Source: Calothrix sp. 336/3 (GTDB taxonomy: Bacteria > Cyanobacteriota > Cyanobacteriia > Cyanobacteriales > Nostocaceae). From it: 64,000 bases of DNA. Position 1 is the first letter of the stretch. Each line of letters opens with the position of its first letter. The stretch lies in the NCBI RefSeq assembly GCF_000734895.2, contig NZ_CP011382.1, positions 1,218,700-1,282,699 on the forward strand. The letters are read 5' to 3'. The notes beneath the pieces were generated by a model. The model saw nothing but the letters and a program-made list of their open reading frames with translations. It was not told the origin of the DNA and ran no database searches. This document shows, piece by piece, positions 57,114 to 64,000 of the stretch. The position numbers and the translations under genes are program-made.

Positions 57114-57437
57114 ATGACTTCGGCAAATCCTTCAGAAAACACAATCGCTTGTTTACAAACAATATTAGATGCCACAAAAACAGGCAATTATGAACTTTTT
57201 CTCACAGTTGGAAATGATGACTACAAAGCGGGAATTAGTCAGGAAATGTTTGACTCGGTTAGCTCGCTCCTAGCACCACGGATGGCGGAGGGATATGACA
57301 TTACTTACTTCGGTAATCTCAAACAAAGTGAATATCAAATTTATCTATGGAAACTGAGTTTCGCTGATGATGGAGATGAATTTGTCGCCCGGATGGCAAT
57401 TAAGGATGGGAAAGTCGGTGGGATTTTATTTACATAG
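57114..57437 (+). CDS. small protein of unknown function, NTF2-like pattern
   Basis: 107 residues. An N-terminal helix pair (ENTIACLQTILDATKTGNYE) is followed by FLTVGNDDYKAGISQEMFDSV, then beta-strands ending in ARMAIKDGKVGGILFT. This alpha-then-curved-sheet order suggests a SnoaL/NTF2-like fold. AGGAG precedes the ATG. It follows the globin gene in the same direction and might be cotranscribed. Function is unknown. Confidence 0.65.
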   Translation: MTSANPSENTIACLQTILDATKTGNYELFLTVGNDDYKAGISQEMFDSVSSLLAPRMAEGYDITYFGNLKQSEYQIYLWKLSFADDGDEFVARMAIKDGKVGGILFT

Positions 57438-57454
57438 AATAATGGTAAATTATG

Positions 57455-57544
57455 CCTGATGTGAATTATAAATGCCTCTTATCCCATAAGGGTTTCAAGA
57501 CTTAATTCACTACTCATTACTCACTACTCATTACTCACTACTCA
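57455..57544 (+). repeat. about 90-bp dispersed repeat, copy B
   Basis: The plus-strand partner of 37204-37294 (minus). It includes CCTGATGTGAATTATAAATG, ATCCCATAAGGGTTTCAA and a run of ACTACTCATT-type heptamers. Here it abuts the 3' end of the minus-strand gene at 57551. Confidence 0.7.
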
Positions 57545-57550
57545 GAAATT

Positions 57551-58402
57551 CTACTCTTCATATCGTCCCTCAACCACACCCACTAAAGACTGAAGGTCAA
57601 ATTTTGCGTCTTCCCCACTTAAACAAATACCTGCGCTCATCACTGTCAAATCCTGTTTCGATATAGCGCTGCTATGGCGTTCACCGTCGCCCGTAGTCCA
57701 TTCCACTAGCCAATGGTCTTTTTTGTCTCGAAACTCATTCAAACTACCTCCAGCTATCTCCAGGGCTTGTTGGAGTCGTTTTTCGTCCTGGCGTTGCTGC
57801 CGAATCGCGGTAAACTCCTTGGCTCCCTGGCTAACGAGGTCGTATACTGTTCGCATTTCCGGTGTAATTCCTGAAAATTGCAGGGTTTCTGGGGATGTGA
57901 CTTGCTTGAGGTGCTGACGTAGTTGCTCGGTAATTAGGGGATCTGCACGGCGATCGCTCTCATCAAACCACCAACTCACCCCATCGGTACGACCTATCAC
58001 TGGCTCAAATCTTACCCCTTCTGTGACTAAATGCACGGCAACAGGTTGACAATAACCACAACGCTGCCGCATATCTGCCTCATTCACTGGATAAGCTAAC
58101 CAAGTTTCCCCCTGTAACGGATAAGCTAACCGCAAACGTAAAGCTTTCATCTGTTGCAAATACTCAGCAACTTGTGGCAAACTTGCTTCTTCCACCAAGA
58201 CTGCAATTTTCTCATCCTGATGTTGAAAAATTCCCCACCCTGTAAAGTTTCTCGGCTGGGGAGAAAAGGTATAAACTATTCCTGCAACCCGTGTTCGCAC
58301 CTTCCCACCCTGCACACAGGGAGCGATAAATTGAGTAGAGGATAACTTATTTTCCTGGGCTGCTAATTTATTAATTAATTGACGAATATCTTTTTTATTC
58401 AT
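57551..58402 (-). CDS. conserved-looking cyanobacterial hypothetical protein
   Basis: 283 residues, soluble, no recognised domain. The first half (residues 25-95) is a beta-rich unit with VAGIVYTFSPQPRNFTGWGIF. A Cys pair CGYCQPVAVHLV follows, then a helical stretch with basic residues (FTAIRQQRQDEKRLQQALE, about 205-225), and a final beta unit ending in LVGVVEGRYEE. The last part may bind nucleic acid or a partner, but this is a guess. Single gene; function unknown. Confidence 0.6.
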   Translation of the reverse strand: MNKKDIRQLINKLAAQENKLSSTQFIAPCVQGGKVRTRVAGIVYTFSPQPRNFTGWGIFQHQDEKIAVLVEEASLPQVAEYLQQMKALRLRLAYPLQGETWLAYPVNEADMRQRCGYCQPVAVHLVTEGVRFEPVIGRTDGVSWWFDESDRRADPLITEQLRQHLKQVTSPETLQFSGITPEMRTVYDLVSQGAKEFTAIRQQRQDEKRLQQALEIAGGSLNEFRDKKDHWLVEWTTGDGERHSSAISKQDLTVMSAGICLSGEDAKFDLQSLVGVVEGRYEE

Positions 58403-58666
58403 GGTGAATAGGTTTAAGATACAGCTCCCTTTTTTACACTATCAAGTCAGAAAATGCAGTTAATGGCTCATTGTGTCAGCTAGTACGTATTTAATTTGTG
58501 TGCTAAATCCAGTCAAAATGCTTACAATCCGGTGATTCTAAATTTTCGGTTATACAATTTAACTGCACATCAACTTAGTAGTTACCATCTAGATTAACAA
58601 CAGAATTGAAATTTTGTGTCCTATTCCCTGTGGTAACAAAACTAGTCGAAATATTACCTATTACCT

Positions 58667-59038
58667 ATGATGACAGAAGCAAAAAATGTCCTCGGTGAAC
58701 CCCTAGAAATTTGCTGTACTTCCCCCATGACGGGCTATATGCGTGATGGACGCTGTAACACTGGAGCTATGGATGTGGGAGTTCATATTATTTGTGCAAG
58801 GGTGACAGAAGAATTTCTCGCCTTTACCAAAACACGGGGCAATGATTTGAGTACCCCCGTTCCTGCATACAGTTTCCCTGGTTTGAAACCCGGTGACTGT
58901 TGGTGTTTGTGTGCGAGTCGGTGGCAAGAAGCACTAGAAGCCGGTGTGGCTCCTCCTGTAAATTTGAGGGCAACTCATGCGCGATCGCTAGAATATGTTT
59001 CCCTAGAGGATTTACAAAAACACGCGATCGCAGATTAA
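58667..59038 (+). CDS. DUF2237 family protein
   Basis: 123 residues. The family pattern is clear: NVLGEPLEICCTSPMTGYMR at the start, GRCNTGAMDVGVHIICARVT, TPVPAYSFPGLKPGDCWCLC and WQEALEAGVAPPVNLRATHA. Several conserved Cys (CC, CWCLC) suggest metal binding or redox chemistry. The function of DUF2237 is unknown. Two Met codons begin the frame. It is convergent with the lyase gene. Confidence 0.85.
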   Translation: MMTEAKNVLGEPLEICCTSPMTGYMRDGRCNTGAMDVGVHIICARVTEEFLAFTKTRGNDLSTPVPAYSFPGLKPGDCWCLCASRWQEALEAGVAPPVNLRATHARSLEYVSLEDLQKHAIAD

Positions 59039-59093
59039 GGGAGCAGGGTAATTAACCCTTTGCCCTCCTTCTAAGTCTATGATCTTCGCGCCC

Positions 59094-60326
59094 CTAGGAA
59101 GCCTCACCCACGGACTCAATCACTGCTTCCAGAGCGATCGCAATGTGCGTCCAGTGGGTTCCCCCCTGACAATAGACAATATAAGGCTCCCTTAAAGGAC
59201 CATCGGCAGAAAACTCCAAGGTACTTCCCTCAATAAATGTGCCCCCAGCCATGACTACCTGGCTCTCGTAACCGGGCATATCATCGGGAATGGGGTCCAG
59301 ATAGGAACCAATGGGAGAATGCTGCTGTACGGCTTTACAGAAGGCAATCAGCTTATCTGGAGAACCCAGCTTAATCGCTTGAATCACATCACCCCTCGGT
59401 GCTAGAGGTGCAGGATTAACTTCATAACCCAACTTGTCAAAGACATAGCCTGTGAGGTAAGTTCCCTTCATCGCTTCCCCCACCATTTGCGGTGCTAAAA
59501 ATAAACCCTGAAACAACAAACGATTCTGGTCAAAAGTTGCACCCCCGTAGCTACCGATACCCGGAGCAGTTAAACGACAAGCTGCCGCTTCCACTAAATC
59601 CGCCCGTCCCGCAACATAACCACCAGCATTGACAATTGTCCCCCCTGGGTTTTTAATCAAAGAACCCGCCATTAAATCTGCGCCGACGTGGGTTGGCTCA
59701 CGGGTGTCGATAAATTCGCCATAGCAATTATCGACAAAACAAACAGTATTCGGGTTTTGTTCTTTGACGAGGTGAACTATTTTTTCAATATCAGCTATAG
59801 ATAAACTCGGTCGCCAAGAGTATCCACAGGAACGTTGAATCAACACCAAACGAGTATTTTCACGGATGCTATGACTCAACGCTTGCCAATCTACTGTCCC
59901 CTGTGGGCTAAGATCCAATTGGCGATAACTAACACCAAAATCTATTAGTGAACCTTGACCTTCCCCCCGTAAACCTATCACTTCTTCTAATGTGTCGTAG
60001 GGTGCGCCCACTACTGCGAGCATTTCGTCACCTGGACGCAGAACACCATACAACGCGCAGGCGATCGCGTGGGTTCCTGAAACAAATTGCACCCTTACCG
60101 CAGCTGCTTGAGCACCCATGATTTCGGCGAAAACTTTATCCAAGGTTTCTCGTCCTAAATCATCATGACCGTATCCCGATACACCTGCAAAATGGTGTGC
60201 CCCTACGCGATGATGACGAAAGGCACTCAGCACTCTTTGAAGATTTTGCTTGACCTGAGCGTCAATTCCAGAAAAAATCTGTAACAGTGCCTGTTCTGCT
60301 TGCCGCAGCTGTTCCAAGCTGTTCAT
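59094..60326 (-). CDS. methionine gamma-lyase-like PLP enzyme (aluminium-resistance family)
   Basis: 410 residues, a fold-type I PLP protein of the family annotated as methionine gamma-lyase family or aluminium resistance protein. Motifs: FAGVSGYGHDDLGRETLDKV, RVQFVSGTHAIACALYG, CFVDNCYGEFIDTREP (cofactor Asp) and the Schiff-base Lys in LMAGSLIKNPGGTIV, followed by GGYVAGRADLVE. The true substrate is unclear; cystathionine or methionine cleavage is possible. It is divergent from desC by about 90 bp. Confidence 0.85.
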   Translation of the reverse strand: MNSLEQLRQAEQALLQIFSGIDAQVKQNLQRVLSAFRHHRVGAHHFAGVSGYGHDDLGRETLDKVFAEIMGAQAAAVRVQFVSGTHAIACALYGVLRPGDEMLAVVGAPYDTLEEVIGLRGEGQGSLIDFGVSYRQLDLSPQGTVDWQALSHSIRENTRLVLIQRSCGYSWRPSLSIADIEKIVHLVKEQNPNTVCFVDNCYGEFIDTREPTHVGADLMAGSLIKNPGGTIVNAGGYVAGRADLVEAAACRLTAPGIGSYGGATFDQNRLLFQGLFLAPQMVGEAMKGTYLTGYVFDKLGYEVNPAPLAPRGDVIQAIKLGSPDKLIAFCKAVQQHSPIGSYLDPIPDDMPGYESQVVMAGGTFIEGSTLEFSADGPLREPYIVYCQGGTHWTHIAIALEAVIESVGEAS

Positions 60327-60412
60327 CAGTCCCTCATTTACAAAAAAATTACGATTTGCGGATTTTTCGGATCACGCAGATTAGGCTGAACATTCCCTAT
60401 TCAGGTTCCTGC

Positions 60413-61228
60413 ATGACAATTGCTACCCCAACCAAACGTCAAATTAATTGGGTAAATACCCTCTTCTTCGCTGGTGTACACATCGGAGCTCTATTTGCCC
60501 TGCTTCCGAGCAATTTCAGTTGGCAAGCAGTCGGCGTTGCTTTGCTTCTTTACTGGGTGACTGGTGGTTTAGGTATCACTCTCGGATTTCACCGTTTAGT
60601 CACCCACCGCAGTTTCCAAGCACCCAAATGGCTGGAATATTTTCTCATGATTTGCGGTACCCTGGCTTGCCAAGGTGGTCCAACGGAATGGGTTGGAACT
60701 CACCGTCTACATCACTTGCACTCAGATAAGCAACTCGATCCCCATGATTCCAATAAGGGATTCTGGTGGAGTCACATGGGTTGGTTAATTTATCAAAAAG
60801 ATTATGATGCAGAACTTCCTCGCTTTACCAAAGATATTGCCGACGACCCAGTTTACCAGTTTTTAGACAAGTATATGATTGTCCTCCAGTTTGCTCTGGG
60901 CTTATCACTTCTGTATTTTGGTGGTTGGTCTTTTGTCGTCTGGGGTATTTTTGTCCGCATCGTCTGGGTTTGGCATTGTACCTGGTTGGTAAATAGTGCT
61001 ACCCATAAATTCGGCTACCGCAGCCATGATTCCGGCGATAACTCCACTAACTGCTGGTGGGTGGCGATTCTGGTCTTTGGCGAAGGTTGGCATAATAATC
61101 ACCACGCCTTTCAGTATTCTGCTCGTCACGGTCTGGAATGGTGGGAAGTTGATTTGACTTGGATGACAATTCAACTACTGCAAGTTCTGGGTCTGGCAAC
61201 AAATGTCAAACTTGCAGAGAAAAAGTAA
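60413..61228 (+). CDS. desC: acyl-lipid delta-9 desaturase
   Basis: 271 residues from the ATG at 60413 (MTIATPTKRQINWV); the frame extends upstream through the promoter of the divergent gene and is not used. It introduces the first double bond in lipid-bound stearate. The three His boxes are intact: HRLVTHRSF, HRLHHLHSD and HNNHHAFQYS, with four membrane helices between. Length equals that of known DesC proteins. It heads a desC-desA-desB series on the plus strand, spaced 220 and 170 bp, so the genes may have separate promoters. Confidence 0.93.
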   Translation: MTIATPTKRQINWVNTLFFAGVHIGALFALLPSNFSWQAVGVALLLYWVTGGLGITLGFHRLVTHRSFQAPKWLEYFLMICGTLACQGGPTEWVGTHRLHHLHSDKQLDPHDSNKGFWWSHMGWLIYQKDYDAELPRFTKDIADDPVYQFLDKYMIVLQFALGLSLLYFGGWSFVVWGIFVRIVWVWHCTWLVNSATHKFGYRSHDSGDNSTNCWWVAILVFGEGWHNNHHAFQYSARHGLEWWEVDLTWMTIQLLQVLGLATNVKLAEKK

Positions 61229-61450
61229 TCTGCGCGTTGGGATGCTAGGAAGGAGTCGCCCATAGGGTACACAGGGGAAGGATTGATCAACTATTCCCCA
61301 TTCCCCAAAATCTTCCTAATTTATCCTAATACTGTGAATTGAGCCTCTGAGCTTGATATAATCCAAAACGTTAGTGTTTTGTTACAAAAATTTGTGACAA
61401 GTCCTTTCTCAAGAGTCTTGACACAAAAGACTGTTAATGCATAGGAATTC

Positions 61451-62506
61451 ATGACAACATCGATAGTTAAGAGCCAGGAACTCGCTGCCAACTTTGATGG
61501 GAAATCTGAGATTAAGCTCAAAGATATTATCAAAAGTTTGCCAAAAGAATGTTTTCAAAAAAATCGCCGTAAAGCATGGACTGGGCTAGTAATCAACGTT
61601 TTGTTGGTTGCTTTGGGCTATGCTAGTTTGGTTTTTTCTCCTTGGTACCTTTTGCCTCTGGCATGGATTTTTACAGGGACAGCGTTGACAGGATTTTTTG
61701 TAATTGGTCATGATTGCGGTCATCGCTCCTTTGCCAAGAATCGCTGGGTGAATGATCTAGTTGGGCATATTATGTTTATGCCATTAATTTACCCGTTTCA
61801 TGCTTGGCGATTAGGTCATAATCATCACCATGCCCATACGAATAAATTTGATGAGGATAATGCTTGGCATCCCATCAGACCTGAAGTTTATGAAAGTTGG
61901 GCTCAGGGTTGGCAATTTTCTTTTAGACAATTTATACTGCGTAAACTGTGGTGGGTTGGTTCCGTCGGGCATTGGGCGGTAGTACACTTTACCTTAGATA
62001 GATACAAGGCAAAAGACCATGGGAAGGTGAAATTATCGATCGCCGTGGTGTTAATATTTGCCGCGATCGCCTTTCCGACTCTGATTGCAACTACAGGTAT
62101 CTGGGGATTCGTGAAATACTGGTTTATCCCCTGGATGGTGTACCATTTCTGGATGAGTACCTTCACCTACGTTCACCACACATCTCCCAATGTTCCCTTT
62201 GCAGAGGCAGATAAATGGAATGAGGCGATCGCCCAACTATCGGGTACAGTTCACTGTGATTATCCTCGGTGGGTAGAATTCCTATGCCATGACATTAATG
62301 TTCATGTTCCCCACCATATTTCTACAGCGATTCCTTCCTATAATTTGCGACTTGCCCATGGCATCATCAAAGAAAAGTGGGGTACATATCTCCATGAAGA
62401 ATGTCGCTTTTCTTGGTCTTTAATGAAGCAAATTACCGACAAATGTCATCTGTATCAAACAGATTCCGGCTATTTGTCCTTTAATGAATATTTCAATTCT
62501 AAGTAA
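61451..62506 (+). CDS. desA: acyl-lipid delta-12 desaturase
   Basis: 351 residues, the usual DesA length. It makes linoleoyl lipids by adding the second double bond at carbon 12. His boxes: HDCGHRSF (87-91), HNHHHAHTN (from 123) and HVPHHISTA (near 289). IGHDCGH and the YPFHAWRLGHNHHH context separate DesA from DesB. The enzyme is an integral membrane protein of plasma and thylakoid membranes and uses ferredoxin. Cold usually induces the gene; nothing in the leader proves it here. Confidence 0.94.
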   Translation: MTTSIVKSQELAANFDGKSEIKLKDIIKSLPKECFQKNRRKAWTGLVINVLLVALGYASLVFSPWYLLPLAWIFTGTALTGFFVIGHDCGHRSFAKNRWVNDLVGHIMFMPLIYPFHAWRLGHNHHHAHTNKFDEDNAWHPIRPEVYESWAQGWQFSFRQFILRKLWWVGSVGHWAVVHFTLDRYKAKDHGKVKLSIAVVLIFAAIAFPTLIATTGIWGFVKYWFIPWMVYHFWMSTFTYVHHTSPNVPFAEADKWNEAIAQLSGTVHCDYPRWVEFLCHDINVHVPHHISTAIPSYNLRLAHGIIKEKWGTYLHEECRFSWSLMKQITDKCHLYQTDSGYLSFNEYFNSK

Positions 62507-62672
62507 TAGTGGCAATTGATTACTAGTGAGTGCTGGGAATATCAAATCTCAGCACCAAAATAGTCCGAAAAATAGCCAGCTGATAAATATTTCAGTTTGA
62601 GTGATATATAACACTCTTGCATTTTCAAGAGCGTTGATTACCTTGTCAAATTTCATCTCAAAACCAAATAAA

Positions 62673-63749
62673 GTGCAATCGAATACCCTTTCATCGCATC
62701 TGCAAAATTCAGCCATAGCTGAAGAAACAACCCAGCTACCCTTTACCCTAGCAGATATCAAAGCAGCGATTCCCCCAGAATGCTTTGAGCCAAACGTAGG
62801 AAAATCTTTATATTTTTTCTTCCGTGATATCTTCATTATTGGTTTACTCTACGCAGTTGCCGCTTATTTAGATTCCTGGTATTTTTTCCCCATTTTTTGG
62901 GTAATGCAAGGAACCATGTTTTGGGCTTTATTTGTAGTTGGACATGACTGCGGACACCAATCTTTTTCTAAGCACAAATGGTTAAATGATTTAATTGGTC
63001 ATTTATCCCATACACCGATTCTTGTACCATACCATGGTTGGCGTATTAGCCACCGCACCCACCACAAGAATACAGGACACTTAGATAATGATGAAAGCTG
63101 GTATCCTGTCAGCGAAACGCAATACAAGGAAATGCCTTTAATTCAGAAAATTGGGCGCTACTATGTGTTTTTGCTAGCCTATCCCATATACATCTTCAGA
63201 CGCTCTCCCAACAAAGAAGGTTCACATTTTCTCCCCAGTAGTCCCCTGTTCAAACCTTCCGAAAAGTGGGATATCATCACCAGTACAACCCTCTGGATTT
63301 CTATGGTTGGTTTGCTAGGTTTCCTCACCTATCAATGGGGTGGAATGTGGTTGTTGAAATACTACGCCATGCCCTATATTGTCTTCATCATCTGGTTAGA
63401 TTTGGTGACATTTCTACACCATACCGAAGCAGATATTCCTTGGTATCGTGAAGGAGAATGGACTTTCTTAAAAGGTGCCCTATCCACCATCGATAGAGAT
63501 TATGGTTTTATCAACCATATTCACCATGATATTGGTACACACGTTGCTCACCATATTTTTTTAAATATGCCTCACTACAATTTGCTGAAAGCAACAGAGG
63601 CAATTAAACCGCTTTTAGGTGAATATTATCGCAAATCATCCGAACCGATTTGGAAGTCAACCTGGAATTCTTGTGTTAGTTGTCATTTTGTACCTGACAA
63701 TGGCAAGAAGGTTTACTATCAACCACCAAGCCAATTAAGTGCTGATTAG
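62673..63749 (+). CDS. desB: acyl-lipid omega-3 desaturase
   Basis: 358 residues from the GTG at 62673 (VQSNTLSSHL), the start that best fits the family length; a GTG at 62601 would add 24 residues. It adds the omega-3 double bond, giving alpha-linolenate. His boxes: HDCGHQSF, HRTHHKNTGH and HVAHHIFLN. The context GWRISHRTHHKNTG is typical of DesB and plant FAD3/7/8. A strong terminator follows, closing the desaturase cluster. Confidence 0.92.
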   Translation: MQSNTLSSHLQNSAIAEETTQLPFTLADIKAAIPPECFEPNVGKSLYFFFRDIFIIGLLYAVAAYLDSWYFFPIFWVMQGTMFWALFVVGHDCGHQSFSKHKWLNDLIGHLSHTPILVPYHGWRISHRTHHKNTGHLDNDESWYPVSETQYKEMPLIQKIGRYYVFLLAYPIYIFRRSPNKEGSHFLPSSPLFKPSEKWDIITSTTLWISMVGLLGFLTYQWGGMWLLKYYAMPYIVFIIWLDLVTFLHHTEADIPWYREGEWTFLKGALSTIDRDYGFINHIHHDIGTHVAHHIFLNMPHYNLLKATEAIKPLLGEYYRKSSEPIWKSTWNSCVSCHFVPDNGKKVYYQPPSQLSAD

Positions 63750-63779
63750 TTAGCGTTTATTAGGACAACTTTTGTAAGC

Positions 63780-63812
63780 AAAGGAGTGATGAAAATATTG
63801 CTCCTTTTTTTT
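63780..63812 (+). terminator. desB terminator
   Basis: AAAGGAG (63780-63786) pairs with CTCCTTT (63801-63807) around a 14-nt loop, and a run of eight T follows. It lies 30 bp after the desB stop. Confidence 0.8.
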
Positions 63813-63911
63813 ATTTTGTAAAAATAATTTGGTATGTCGGTATTGGCGAGGGAATTGGTTTCAGCCATACTCTAAAGATGAAATACAAGAATTACTGGAC
63901 TCAGGCGCAAG

Positions 63912-64000
63912 ATGAGTGAGAATCGAAATTACGCCAGAATGCTAGCAGCAAAATATACCCAAGATGGAAAACCAATGGAATGGTTTGAGGAACTTTACAG
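63912..64000 (+). CDS. 5' part of a probable methyltransferase gene
   Basis: The frame opens with MSENRNYARMLAAKYTQDGK and continues with PMEWFEELY to the window edge. The EWFEELY block after a Lys/Asp-Gly start recalls N-termini of cyanobacterial class I SAM-dependent methyltransferases of the thiopurine-methyltransferase type. Only 29 codons are visible, so the call is tentative. Confidence 0.45.
   Translation, partial: MSENRNYARMLAAKYTQDGKPMEWFEELY

Noticed and set aside
60287..60412. 42-codon N-terminal extension of desC
   Set aside because: It overlaps the start of the divergent lyase gene, and DesC proteins start near MTIATP at 60413.

Overview
The window looks like chromosome of a filamentous, probably heterocyst-forming cyanobacterium (Nostocales type). 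The evidence is the very frequent HIP1 octamer GCGATCGC, cyanobacteria-specific families (Ycf66, PAP/fibrillin, a cyAbrB/CalA-type regulator, DUF2237, acyl-lipid desaturases DesC-DesA-DesB), a multi-GAF phytochrome-lineage kinase, an orthocaspase, and typical short intergenic palindromes and tandem repeats. Genus and species cannot be fixed from the sequence alone.

Layout. 1-8.1 kb: the tail of a protein ending in a Usp domain, a class II amidotransferase, two histidine-kinase-like proteins around a TonB-dependent receptor, and murE. The two kinases have complementary defects: one keeps the phospho-acceptor His but has a decayed ATPase domain, the other has an intact ATPase domain but Gln in place of the His. 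8.1-12.5 kb: secreted or membrane proteins in repeat-rich spacers. 12.6-15.4 kb: a leftward spp-ruvA-bioF run. 15.5-17.6 kb: small genes, a decayed antitoxin/PIN-toxin pair and a Uma2 nuclease. 17.7-25.2 kb: an EF-G paralogue, pyrR, cobD with a cysteine-free Rrf2 regulator, a cyAbrB regulator and a ClC channel. 26-33.4 kb: avtA, an HD protein, a WYL regulator, tRNA-Pro(CGG), lipA and priA. 34.8-42 kb: a group 2 sigma factor, an envelope protein pair and an orthocaspase. 42.1-42.9 kb: an apparently intact IS1-family element with an 8-bp target duplication. 43.8-50.1 kb: a five-GAF kinase, Ycf66 and gnd. 50.6-55.9 kb: a leftward NACHT-ABC exporter cluster. 56.4-64 kb: a single-domain globin, hypotheticals, a methionine gamma-lyase-like enzyme, the desC-desA-desB cluster and the start of a probable methyltransferase.

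Most notable signal. Just past the 3' end of tRNA-Pro lie four 20-bp degenerate repeats ending in TGTCG (29665-29748). Their architecture resembles the left end of Tn7-like type V-K CRISPR-associated transposons. The terminus lies 60 nt downstream of a GGTA motif inside the tRNA gene, which is the spacing expected for Cas12k-guided insertion from a GTN PAM. No tnsB, tnsC, tniQ or cas12k is present, so this would be a solo end or decayed or miniature remnant. The gene next to it is a WYL protein that resembles a family named as CRISPR-associated.
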